From: an uncultured Cloacibacillus sp.
GTDB taxonomy: Bacteria; Synergistota; Synergistia; Synergistales; Synergistaceae
Length of the DNA: 13,808 nucleotides
Direction: 5' to 3'
Assembly (NCBI GenBank): GCA_934511335.1
Contig: CAKSWL010000033.1
Span: 1 to 13,808, forward strand
Shown here: positions 6,025 through 12,887 of the stretch, in pieces
How positions within the stretch are numbered: the stretch's first letter is position 1
Layout: each line of letters begins with the position of its first letter
The notes under the pieces: model-generated
Databases searched by the model: none
Seen by the model: the letters and a program-made list of their open reading frames with translations, nothing else
What the model was told of the DNA's origin: nothing
Made by a program: the position numbers and the translations under genes

Positions 6025-7815
6025 TCAGGAAATATACTGCCGCAGATATCTGCCGATGACGTAGTTCATGTAGGAGTGCAGGAAGGAAAAGGCGGCGAGC
6101 GGCTCTTCGTTTTTCATCACGTAGGTGGCCTCGCCCTCCTTCAAGACGATGTCGATGTTTTTAAAGGGGAAATCGGGGCGCGTGACGCAGCGGTAATTTG
6201 AATGTTCCTCCGCGAGTCGGCCGATGGCCCTCATGTGTTCGGCAAATTCCTCCGGCTCATAGAAAAGTTCACGGCGCCCCAGCAGCCATGGCCCACAGAT
6301 GGGCACGCGCCCCGCCGTGATATCCTCCCGGGAATAGTCGGGATATATCTCGGTGACGCAGACCTCGGAGAGCGAATTTAGAAAGGCCCTTCTTCTGGTG
6401 TGGTAGTATTTCATCATCTCCTCCCGCGTGTCTTTCGCCGCCCTCTCGAATATCCGCTGCGCGAGATGTTCGGGCATCGATTCCAGCGACAGCCGGTGCA
6501 TGAGCTTGATGATGTCGCCGCCTGCCGCCGCCCGGTTGTTTTCGACGTCGCGGTGGAGCACCGCGGCATCCTCTGTCCCGTATGTCTTGACGAGGGGCTT
6601 CGCGCAGGCCAGCAGGTCGTCGAACTGTTTTTTTATTAAGGCGGCCTTCTCAGGGCTCTTTGAAAAAGCGGCCGTCACTTCTTGCTCTTTGCCCTTGAAG
6701 CAGGAGAAGCGCATCGAGCAGAGTCCATCCGCCGCGCCGGCATATTCGCGCAGGAAAGGGCGGTTGGGGAGCGTCAGGTAATAGGGCTCCACCTGCCCGG
6801 AGATGTACAGCGGTATCCACGACTCCGCGGAACGGAACATTTCATCCGCGTCAAGGTCAAGGTCGTGGATGATCCTTACCCGGTGCCCGCGCGAAAGCAT
6901 TTCCTGCATGAGCGCCGTCCAGCCGTCGCGGTAAAGCGGTGCGCTGGCGAACCAGCTGAAATCAGAGGCGAAAATATGAATGTTCGTCGGTTTTTTACAG
7001 GCAAGGACCGTCTTTGTGAATTTGAGAAAAGCGGCGTAGACGCCGTCGGCGCCATAAAAGATATCCCCGGCGTATTTCACGCTCTTTGCCTTTTCCGCCC
7101 TGGCCTGAGGCAAAGCTTTGTGTGTTTTTGGCGAGTCTATGCCCCGCAGCAGAACGCCCGTCGGCGCCGCGGCCCCTGCCTCGCGGAACCACTCAAAAAG
7201 TTTGGCCGTCATATACTCGTCGTTTGCGGCCTCGTCCGGGGATACGCCGATCTCCGCGGCCAGTTCTTTGGGGATGCCCTGCGAGCGGCAGAGAAAAGCA
7301 AAATAACGGCAGAGCGCGCGCAGAACCGGATCTTCCAGCCCGATGCCGCGCCTGCCGCTGCGATAGCGCGATATTGATGAGCTGTCCATATCCACGTAAC
7401 GGGCGAGCGCTGCGTTTGAGGTTTTGAAGGTATTTATCAGAAGGTCCAGCCGCTGCGCGGTTTCCGTGCGTTGCTTTTTCTTTAGGCTGCGTACAGGAGG
7501 GCGCGGCTTGGGTCGCTTTCTTTCTTTGAGGCCCGAGTCGCTGTCGTTGAGCCAGCGTGCGAGCGCCTCGTGCAGCATTTCGTCATTGCGGCCCTCCGCC
7601 AGCTTTCTGAGGCTGCGGGCTTTCTTGTCGCTGCCTGCCAGCTTTGCCGCGCCGGCTGCTATCTGCGCCACCGCTTTGCTGTGCCGCGGCGGTTTGTGTT
7701 TTTCTCCTAGGTAGCGGCAGATACATGAAGGATCAAGCCCAGAACTGCGTGCGAGCGCCGAGCTTGTGACGGAGAGAGTCTCTTTGATAAGAGAAAGCTT
7801 TTCATGAAAGAGCAT
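6025..7815 (-). CDS. Large protein with two N-terminal HTH-like repeats, probable regulator of unknown ligand
   Basis: Not recognised as a named gene. Numbering from the upstream ATG (7821; 598 residues): two similar segments, 7-57 and 123-174, each carry a hydrophobic helix, then ALAR, then DxSxIxRY, the look of a Cro/CI-type helix-turn-helix; they are joined by a very basic linker (99-116). The rest (~245-598) has no motif I can assign: IHIFASDFSWFASAP (281-295), RVRIIHDLDLDADEMF (314-329) and SWIPLYISGQVEPYYL (334-349) resemble a conserved sensor domain, and the C-terminus is helical. No transmembrane or signal segment. ATG at 7815 is preferred over 7821 because AAGGGGG sits six bases before it, whereas it abuts the upstream ATG. 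It stands alone between operons; a CTTTACGTAAAG palindrome over its ribosome site may be an autoregulatory operator. Likely a DNA-binding regulator. Confidence 0.75.
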   Translation of the reverse strand: MLFHEKLSLIKETLSVTSSALARSSGLDPSCICRYLGEKHKPPRHSKAVAQIAAGAAKLAGSDKKARSLRKLAEGRNDEMLHEALARWLNDSDSGLKERKRPKPRPPVRSLKKKQRTETAQRLDLLINTFKTSNAALARYVDMDSSSISRYRSGRRGIGLEDPVLRALCRYFAFLCRSQGIPKELAAEIGVSPDEAANDEYMTAKLFEWFREAGAAAPTGVLLRGIDSPKTHKALPQARAEKAKSVKYAGDIFYGADGVYAAFLKFTKTVLACKKPTNIHIFASDFSWFASAPLYRDGWTALMQEMLSRGHRVRIIHDLDLDADEMFRSAESWIPLYISGQVEPYYLTLPNRPFLREYAGAADGLCSMRFSCFKGKEQEVTAAFSKSPEKAALIKKQFDDLLACAKPLVKTYGTEDAAVLHRDVENNRAAAGGDIIKLMHRLSLESMPEHLAQRIFERAAKDTREEMMKYYHTRRRAFLNSLSEVCVTEIYPDYSREDITAGRVPICGPWLLGRRELFYEPEEFAEHMRAIGRLAEEHSNYRCVTRPDFPFKNIDIVLKEGEATYVMKNEEPLAAFSFLHSYMNYVIGRYLRQYIS

Positions 7816-7821
7816 GGTCAT

Positions 7822-8149
7822 CCCCCTTTACGTAAAGCTATTATCCGGCCCCGCCGCCGATTTCACAATGTCAATTTTCATGATAATAGGAATTGGCAGT
7901 GCCAGTTTTGCGTCCGCGCAATTATTTGCCGTGGGGAGCGTTTTTATTGGCCGAGATGAGAGCCGAAGCCCCGCGAAGCTCTGGAGCGGAAATAATAAAC
8001 GAATAACGCCGGCCGCGCGTCTTTAAAAAATTCTGTTTTCGTTTGTGCGTTAATTCAAGAAGAGATTGATTTTATATTTTCTTATCGGCAGGATCAGCAA
8101 AGATAGATTGTATGTATTTTACAGCCTTAGTATCCGCTGTTTCCATCAT
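7822..8149. other. Non-coding stretch upstream of the double-HTH gene
   Basis: About 330 bases without a supported gene; a plus-strand frame at 7814-8026 is short, has no ribosome site and no recognisable product. It holds a 12-bp perfect palindrome CTTTACGTAAAG (7826-7837), a TGGCAGTGCCA palindrome (7894-7904) and a minus-strand TTGACA (around 7868) whose nearest -10-like GATAAT is too far (23 bp). I see no convincing promoter and no RNA gene. Confidence 0.4.
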
Positions 8150-8187
8150 AAAGAAGTCGGCGGCGCTTTTGCGCCGCCGACTTCTTT
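8150..8187 (-). terminator. Intrinsic terminator of gpmA
   Basis: A 17-bp perfect stem (8150-8166 with 8171-8187) with a four-base loop. The left arm begins AAAGAAG and the right arm ends CTTCTTT, so on the minus strand the hairpin ends in TTCTTTAT. It lies 25 bases past the gpmA stop. Because the outer pairs are A/T it could also act on plus-strand transcripts. Confidence 0.8.
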
Positions 8188-8211
8188 GAACGGCTGTGTT
8201 TGCCTCCGGCG

Positions 8212-8961
8212 TTACTTTTTTGCCGAGCCCTGCTTTGCCACGGCGGCCTGCGCGGCGGCGATCGCCGCCGCGTCGCCCAAGTAATAGTGCTTTGCCGACG
8301 TTAAGTTTTCGTCAAGTTCGTAGACGAGAGGTACGCCGGTGGGGATGTTGAGCTCGAGGATATCCTTTTCCGAGACGTCGTCAAGATACTTCACGAGTGC
8401 GCGCAGGCTGTTGCCGTGTGCGGCGATAATGATTTTTTGGCCGGCTTTCACGTCGGGGGCGATTTTCTGTTCCCAGTAGGGGACGACGCGCGCGACTGTG
8501 TCCTCAAGGCACTCGCCGAGGGGCAGCTCTGCGGGCGAAAGCGAGGCGTAGCGGCTGTCGTGGCCGGGCCAGCGCGCGTCCTCTTTCGTGAGCAGCGGCG
8601 GGCGAGTCGCGTAGCTGCGCCGCCAGATCTTCACCTGCGCGTCGCCGTACTCCGCCGCCGTCTCCGCCTTGTTGAGCCCCTGCAGCGCGCCGTAATGGCG
8701 CTCGTTGAGCCGCCAGGACTTCTCGACCGGTATCCACATCAGATCCGTCTCCTCAAGCACGCACCAGAGCGTCTTGATCGCGCGGCGCAGCACGGAGGTG
8801 TAGGCCTTGTCAAAGGTATATCCCTCTTTCCGCAGCAGCTCTCCGGCGGCCTTCGCCTCGGCAAGCCCCTTCTCTGAAAGCGGCACGTCCTGCCACCCCG
8901 TGAAGCGGTTCTCCTTATTCCACGCGCTCTCGCCATGTCTTATCAAAACGATTTTATACAT
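8212..8961 (-). CDS. gpmA: 2,3-bisphosphoglycerate-dependent phosphoglycerate mutase
   Basis: Interconverts 3-phosphoglycerate and 2-phosphoglycerate in glycolysis/gluconeogenesis, in the cytoplasm. 249 residues, the normal length of the dPGM family. Visible: [10 protein letters not shown] (6-15) with the phospho-acceptor His9, [15 protein letters not shown] (18-32), [16 protein letters not shown] (85-100) with Glu87, [18 protein letters not shown] (146-163) and [14 protein letters not shown] (180-193) with the second catalytic His182. The tail (230-249) is Ala/Lys-rich and low in complexity, longer than the usual end. ATG at 8961 has GGAGG nine bases upstream. It is a single-gene unit with its own promoter (9009-9037) and terminator (8150-8187). 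Confident. Confidence 0.96.
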   Translation of the reverse strand: MYKIVLIRHGESAWNKENRFTGWQDVPLSEKGLAEAKAAGELLRKEGYTFDKAYTSVLRRAIKTLWCVLEETDLMWIPVEKSWRLNERHYGALQGLNKAETAAEYGDAQVKIWRRSYATRPPLLTKEDARWPGHDSRYASLSPAELPLGECLEDTVARVVPYWEQKIAPDVKAGQKIIIAAHGNSLRALVKYLDDVSEKDILELNIPTGVPLVYELDENLTSAKHYYLGDAAAIAAAQAAVAKQGSAKK

Positions 8962-9008
8962 ACTAAGCAGCCTCCGATTTAATGATAGGTTGGAAACGTC
9001 TTTAATGA

Positions 9009-9037
9009 ATTGTCGGCCAGCACGGGCGCGTTGTCAA
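9009..9037 (-). promoter_or_regulatory. Candidate sigma-70-type promoter of gpmA
   Basis: On the minus strand TTGACA (9037-9032), 17-bp spacer, GACAAT (9014-9009). The -35 is perfect and the -10 is 4/6. The predicted start near 9002 leaves a leader of about 40 bases containing the gpmA ribosome site. Confidence 0.6.
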
Positions 9038-9078
9038 GGCTACGGCGGTTTTTTGACGGCGTGGATGGTGAGATATCA

Positions 9079-9106
9079 AAAATATTTAAATCATGAATAA
9101 TATTTT
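9079..9106. other. AT-rich inverted repeat upstream of the DUF3798 promoter
   Basis: AAAATATT (9079-9086) and AATATTTT (9099-9106) form an 8-bp inverted repeat in an AT-rich tract (about 9070-9115) in an otherwise GC-rich sequence, roughly 40-65 bases ahead of the -35 box of the next gene. It may be a bent-DNA, UP-like or protein-binding element; it is not a terminator of any visible gene. Confidence 0.35.
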
Positions 9107-9144
9107 AAAAAATCTCCGGGGATGAGCGACATTTATGACTTACC

Positions 9145-9173
9145 TTGACATATATGGCGGACTAATTTATAGT
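9145..9173 (+). promoter_or_regulatory. Strong sigma-70-type promoter for the DUF3798 gene
   Basis: TTGACA (9145-9150), exactly 17 bp, TATAGT (9168-9173). The -35 is perfect and the -10 is 5/6. Predicted start is near 9180, about 62 bases before the GTG start codon. Confidence 0.85.
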
Positions 9174-9195
9174 ACGCATTGTGCACAATGCGTAC
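9172..9195. promoter_or_regulatory. 24-bp perfect palindrome (operator) over the transcription start
   Basis: The half site GTACGCATTGTG (9172-9183) is followed directly by its exact reverse complement (9184-9195). It begins inside the -10 box and covers the predicted start, the position of a repressor operator. The core TTGTGCACAA resembles operators of the GntR/FCD type, but the regulator is not in the window. Confidence 0.75.
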
Positions 9196-9241
9196 ATTTT
9201 ATGGACGCATAAATAAATACCATTAAGGATGGAGATTCATT

Positions 9242-10453
9242 GTGAGAAAATTTCTTGTCTGCTTTGTGATCTCGTGCTGCGCCGCTCTTTTGTTTGCGGC
9301 GTCAGCGTCGGCTGCCCCTGCTTTCCGCATCGGCGTCGCCACTCCCACCGTTTCGCAGGCGGAAGACGCCTACCGCGGCGCCGAGAGGATCGTTAAGGAG
9401 TACGGAGACGCTTCCAAGGGCGGGATGATCAAACACGTTACCTTCCCGGACAACTTTATGCAGGAGATGGAGACGACCATTTCCCAGATAGTCGGCCTCG
9501 CGGACGACCCGCAGGTCAAGGCCATCGTCGTCAATGACGCCGTCCCGGGAACGACGGAGGCTTTCCGCCGGATCAAAGAGAAGAGAAACGACGTCATCTG
9601 CCTCTCCGGCTCGCCGCATGAAGATCCCAACGTGATCTCTTCCATCTCGGATTTCAGCGCCGTGGGAGACAGTATCTCCCGTGGATACCTGATTATACAT
9701 ACCGCGAAGGAGCTCGGCGCGAAGAATTTTGTGATGATATCCTTCCCGCGTCATCAGAGCTATGAGCTTCAGGCCCGTAAGCGCGCGGTAATGGAGGCGG
9801 CCTGCCGGGACTTGGGGATCAAGTTTTCTTTTGAGACCGCTCCCGACCCTGTGAGCGACGTGGGCGTGGCCGGAGCGCAGCAGTTCATCCTTGAAAAGGT
9901 GCCCGCCTGGCTGAAAAAGTATGGAAAGAATACCGCGTTTTATTGCACTAATGATGCTCAGACCGAACCGCTCTTAAAGCAGATCGCCGAACACGGCGGC
10001 CTATTTATCGAGCAGGACGACCCGTCGCCGATCCTCGGCTATCCCGGCGCCTTTGGGATAGACCTTAAGAATGAGGCGGGCGACTGGCCGGCGATAATGA
10101 AGAAGATTGAAAAAACGGTAATTGCCGCCGGCGGCAAAGGACGCATGGGGACGTGGAGCGCCTCCGTGCCTTGGAGCATGACCTGCGCCATGGTGGAATA
10201 CAGCAAGCGAGTGGTGGAGAAGAAGGCTTCTCTGGGCAATGTCAAAGATTTCGTCAGCTGTTTTGAGAAGTACACACCTGGTGTAAAATGGCACGGCAAA
10301 AGGTATCTCGACCTGTCCAACGGCGTCAGAGATAAGAAGTATGTCATGCTCTATCAGGACACCTATATTTTCGGCAAGGGGTACATGCACACGACCGAGG
10401 TAAAAATACCGGAGAAGTATGAGCGGATCAAGGGTACCCAGATAAGCAAATAG
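9242..10453 (+). CDS. DUF3798 periplasmic binding-like protein
   Basis: 403 residues, exported. Residues 1-24 are a Sec signal peptide (MRK, hydrophobic FLVCFVISCCAALLFAA, then SASA before APAFRIGV), with likely signal peptidase I cleavage after Ala24; the VISC at 9-12 is too early for a convincing lipobox. The mature part matches what I recall of DUF3798 (PF12683), a family with a type-1 periplasmic-binding-protein-like fold: FRIGVATPTVSQAEDAYRGA (28-47), AIVVNDAVPGTTEAFR, CLSGSPHEDPN, and an inter-lobe hinge with CTNDAQTEPLLKQ. Function is not established; ligand binding is inferred. GTG at 9242 has GGAG seven bases upstream. No permease or ATPase gene is adjacent, so it is an orphan binding protein or a sensor. 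The strong promoter and operator suggest high, repressible expression. A terminator follows. Confidence 0.8.
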   Translation: MRKFLVCFVISCCAALLFAASASAAPAFRIGVATPTVSQAEDAYRGAERIVKEYGDASKGGMIKHVTFPDNFMQEMETTISQIVGLADDPQVKAIVVNDAVPGTTEAFRRIKEKRNDVICLSGSPHEDPNVISSISDFSAVGDSISRGYLIIHTAKELGAKNFVMISFPRHQSYELQARKRAVMEAACRDLGIKFSFETAPDPVSDVGVAGAQQFILEKVPAWLKKYGKNTAFYCTNDAQTEPLLKQIAEHGGLFIEQDDPSPILGYPGAFGIDLKNEAGDWPAIMKKIEKTVIAAGGKGRMGTWSASVPWSMTCAMVEYSKRVVEKKASLGNVKDFVSCFEKYTPGVKWHGKRYLDLSNGVRDKKYVMLYQDTYIFGKGYMHTTEVKIPEKYERIKGTQISK

Positions 10454-10487
10454 TAAATCGACACACAGGTGAACAAAAGGCAGAAGA

Positions 10488-10516
10488 AAGTACCCCGTTA
10501 CGGGGTATTTTCTTTT
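10488..10516 (+). terminator. Intrinsic terminator after the DUF3798 gene
   Basis: TACCCCG (10491-10497), loop TTA, CGGGGTA (10501-10507), then TTTTCTTTT to 10516; the stem can extend by three weaker pairs. It lies 35 bases after the stop. The next gene starts only 47 bases later, so it may depend on partial read-through. Confidence 0.88.
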
Positions 10517-10562
10517 ATCGGACTTGCCGTTTTGATAGGCGAAAGGATTGAAGGAGAAGATT

Positions 10563-11318
10563 ATGAGACCATTGATAGGAGTGGCTTCATCGGCATTTTA
10601 TGATTCGTTCACGGACACGATGTTTCAGGATGCGGCGCGCGAGATTGTCGAGACCTGCTGGCAGCGGCTCTGCCTGACGGGCAAGATGATGCGCCACATC
10701 AGCAGGGCGGGCGGAGCTGCGGAGCTTCTTTCCGTAAAGTACAGCGACGAGGAAATTGAAACGGACGCTTTGAAGTATGACGGCTTTTTATTTTGCGGCG
10801 GCGCGGATATCACGCCCGCCCTCTATGGCGAGGAAGCGGACGGCAGTCAAGAGACAGACGCGGTGAGGGATAAATATGAGTACGCCCTGCTGAAAAAAGC
10901 CTATGAAAACGGAAAGACCATCTTTGGGATATGCCGCGGTCAGCAGATGATAAACATCGTTTTCGGCGGCGGCGTCTATCAGGATATAAACAGGATAAAT
11001 CCCAACTGGAAGATTCACCAGTCGCCGTATCCGATGGACGGCTACGCCCATACGGTGAACGTCAGAGAGCCCCGCTTCCTGCCGCCTACGGATCAAATGG
11101 TGATAAATGTAAATTCGGCCCATCACCAGGCCGTGAACAGACTTGCGGACGGCTTTGTCGTCACCGCCGAGACAGACGACGGACTGATAGAGGGCATCGC
11201 GATGCCGGCCTATAAAAAGGGGTTGATCGGCGTGCAGTGGCATCCGGAATCGCTTGCGGACAAGGATGTTTTTCAACATAATTTTTTTAAGATGCTGGTG
11301 GAATATTCGAGCAGATAA
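10563..11318 (+). CDS. Gamma-glutamyl-gamma-aminobutyrate hydrolase family protein (peptidase C26)
   Basis: Class I glutamine-amidotransferase-like hydrolase, cytoplasmic, predicted to cleave a gamma-glutamyl amide bond such as in gamma-glutamyl-GABA (PuuD-like). From ATG 10563 (251 residues): N-terminal PLIGVASS; FCGGADITPALYGEE (77-91); nucleophile elbow GICRGQQMINIVFGGG with Cys124; IHQSPYPMDGYAHTV; VNSAHHQAVNRLADG; and GVQWHPES with His227 and Glu229, completing the triad. A TTG at 10548 would add five residues, but AAGGAGAAG lies between it and the ATG at ideal distance, so 10563 is the start. It lies 110 bases after the DUF3798 gene on the same strand, behind a terminator. No polyamine (puu) genes are visible, so the natural substrate is open. 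Confidence 0.88.
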   Translation: MRPLIGVASSAFYDSFTDTMFQDAAREIVETCWQRLCLTGKMMRHISRAGGAAELLSVKYSDEEIETDALKYDGFLFCGGADITPALYGEEADGSQETDAVRDKYEYALLKKAYENGKTIFGICRGQQMINIVFGGGVYQDINRINPNWKIHQSPYPMDGYAHTVNVREPRFLPPTDQMVINVNSAHHQAVNRLADGFVVTAETDDGLIEGIAMPAYKKGLIGVQWHPESLADKDVFQHNFFKMLVEYSSR

Positions 11319-11379
11319 GCGCCATCAAAGGAGCGAGCGCGGCGCTAAAGCTTGCCCTTATAGTATATTGGATAAAGAT

Positions 11380-11412
11380 ATATCGATAAATGTATAGCGA
11401 TATTCTTTTTTT
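11380..11412 (+). terminator. Weak candidate terminator after the peptidase C26 gene
   Basis: ATATCG (11380-11385), 12-base loop, CGATAT (11398-11403), then TTCTTTTTTT to 11412. The stem is short and AT-rich but the T-tract is good. It lies about 60 bases after the stop. Confidence 0.4.
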
Positions 11413-11433
11413 GTCTCTACCGCAGCCGACCCC

Positions 11434-11472
11434 GCCTTATTAAAATAACAGTCGTAAGGGAGTTAATAAGGC
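11434..11472 (+). promoter_or_regulatory. 10-bp inverted repeat in the alcohol dehydrogenase upstream region
   Basis: GCCTTATTAA (11434-11443) and TTAATAAGGC (11463-11472) are exact reverse complements with 19 bases between. A second, shorter partner TAAGG (11455-11459) can pair with CCTTA of the left arm, so two mutually exclusive stems exist. A TAAAAT (11441-11446) overlaps the left arm. It could be an operator flanking a start site or a leader switch; no clear -35 is seen. Confidence 0.5.
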
Positions 11473-11513
11473 AGCAAAAAAAATATAAATAGTCGGTCAA
11501 GGAGGAATATATT

Positions 11514-12716
11514 ATGGCAAGATTTACATTACCGCGCGACCTCTATCACGGGAAAGGTTCTCTGGAGGCGCTTAAAACACTTAAAGGCAAAAGGGCGATC
11601 GTCGTTGTCGGCGGCGGCAGCATGAAGCGTTTCGGGTTTCTCGATAAAGTTGAACAGTATCTGAAAGAAGCGGGCATGGAGGTGCGTCTTTTTGAAGGCG
11701 TGGAGCCGGATCCCTCCGTAGAAACGGTGATGAAGGGCGCGGCGGCGATGCGCGAGTTCCAGCCCGACTGGATCGTTTCCATCGGCGGCGGTTCGCCGAT
11801 CGACGCGGCGAAGGCGATGTGGGCTTTCTACGAATATCCCGACACGACCTTCGAGGCCCTCTGCATCCCCTTTAATTTCCCGACGCTCCGCACGAAGGCG
11901 AAGTTCTGCGCCATCCCCTCGACTTCGGGAACGGCGACTGAGGTGACGGCTTTCTCCGTCATCACCGACTACGCGAAGGGCGTCAAGTACCCGCTCGCGG
12001 ACTTCAACATCACTCCCGACGTGGCGATCGTCGATCCCGACCTCGCCGAGACGATGCCCCGGAAGCTTACGGCGCACACCGGCATGGACGCGATGACCCA
12101 CGCGATCGAAGCCTATGTTTCGACATTGCACTGCGATTACACCGACCCGCTCGCGCTGCACGCGATCGAGATGATCAGCGAGAATCTCGTCAAGTCATAC
12201 AACGGCGATATGGAGGCGCGCGACAGGATGCACGACGCGCAGTGCCTCGCGGGCATGGCCTTCTCAAACGCTCTGCTCGGCATCGTACACTCGATGGCGC
12301 ATAAGACCGGCGCGGCCTACAGCGGCGGCCACATCGTCCACGGCTGCGCGAACGCCATGTATCTGCCGAAGGTCATCCGCTTCAACGCAGCAGAGCCCGC
12401 GGCGGCGGAACGCTACGCGAAGATCGCCAGCTTCCTGCACCTTAAGGGCGAGACGACGGCGGAGCTCGTTGACGCCCTCGTGGACCACATCAACGGCCTC
12501 AACGCCAAACTCGACATCCCCTCGCGCATCATGGATTACGAGGGCGGCATCATCGACGAGAAGGAGTTCATGGAGAAGTTGCCGAAGGTCGCCGAGCTCG
12601 CAGTGGGCGACGCCTGCACCGGCTCCAATCCGCGGTCGATCACGCCCGCGCAGATGGCGGAGCTGCTCAAGAGCTGCTATTACGACCGGGAAGTCGTAAA
12701 GGCCGCGGCCGCGTAA
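11514..12716 (+). CDS. Iron-containing alcohol dehydrogenase
   Basis: Group III NAD(P)H-dependent alcohol dehydrogenase (BdhA/FucO-like), predicted to interconvert an aldehyde and a primary alcohol in fermentation; cytoplasmic. 400 residues, normal length. Visible: VVGGGSMKRFGF (32-43), the nucleotide-binding GGGSPIDAAKAMW (91-103), PSTSGTATEVTAFSVI (135-150), KLTAHTGMDAMTHAIEAYVS (184-203) with Asp192 and His196, and VHSMAHKTGA (258-267) and GHIVHGCANAM (272-282) with His259 and His276; by analogy with FucO these four hold the Fe2+. A strong AGGAGG lies eight bases before ATG 11514. The segment around His272-His276 is a few residues longer than in FucO. It is monocistronic as far as can be seen. 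Exact substrate cannot be read from sequence. Confidence 0.95.
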   Translation: MARFTLPRDLYHGKGSLEALKTLKGKRAIVVVGGGSMKRFGFLDKVEQYLKEAGMEVRLFEGVEPDPSVETVMKGAAAMREFQPDWIVSIGGGSPIDAAKAMWAFYEYPDTTFEALCIPFNFPTLRTKAKFCAIPSTSGTATEVTAFSVITDYAKGVKYPLADFNITPDVAIVDPDLAETMPRKLTAHTGMDAMTHAIEAYVSTLHCDYTDPLALHAIEMISENLVKSYNGDMEARDRMHDAQCLAGMAFSNALLGIVHSMAHKTGAAYSGGHIVHGCANAMYLPKVIRFNAAEPAAAERYAKIASFLHLKGETTAELVDALVDHINGLNAKLDIPSRIMDYEGGIIDEKEFMEKLPKVAELAVGDACTGSNPRSITPAQMAELLKSCYYDREVVKAAAA

Positions 12717-12721
12717 AAAGC

Positions 12722-12757
12722 ATCTAAAAATTCCTCCCCCGACAGGAATTATTAGAT
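12722..12757. repeat. 14-position hairpin just after the alcohol dehydrogenase gene
   Basis: ATCTAA-A-AATTCCT (12722-12735) pairs with AGGAATT-A-TTAGAT (12744-12757) with one A-A mismatch and a CCCCCGAC loop. It starts five bases after the stop codon. No T-run follows on the plus strand, so it is not a standard intrinsic terminator. Confidence 0.75.
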
Positions 12758-12768
12758 AGACCCTAATT

Positions 12769-12827
12769 GCGCAACGAACGCAAGAGACGGCCGTATGCAC
12801 CACGGCCGTCTCTTGCGTTCGTTGCGC
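12769..12827. repeat. 26-bp perfect inverted repeat (hairpin) with 7-base loop
   Basis: The left arm 12769-12794 (starts GCGCAACGAACGCAAG) and the right arm 12802-12827 (ends TTGCGTTCGTTGCGC) are exact reverse complements over 26 bases; the loop is ATGCACC. It lies between two convergent genes, 11 bases after another hairpin. There is no T-run on either side. Candidate bidirectional terminator, small palindromic mobile element, or structured RNA. Confidence 0.9.
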
Positions 12828-12887
12828 CTCCCGCTGCTTCGCGCCGCAAGCTACGTACCGAAGAGGGGGCGGTATATCCGCGTTTCG

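Noticed and set aside
5869..6201. 110-codon plus-strand frame starting in the spacer before the double-HTH gene
   Set aside because: Only the first ~155 bases are outside the next gene; the start lacks a good ribosome site, the product is low-complexity Arg/Ala-rich and then antisense.
7894..7904. TGGCA-G-TGCCA as part of a sigma-54 promoter
   Set aside because: Neither strand has the -12 GC at the required distance from the -24 GG.
11318..11346. AGCGCC...GGCGCT stem as terminator of the peptidase C26 gene
   Set aside because: Only six pairs with a 17-base loop and no T-run; the candidate at 11380-11412 is better.
12264..12803. Minus-strand frame covering the end of the alcohol dehydrogenase and the long inverted repeat
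   Set aside because: Antisense shadow of the dehydrogenase with no ribosome site; its first codons fall in the hairpin.
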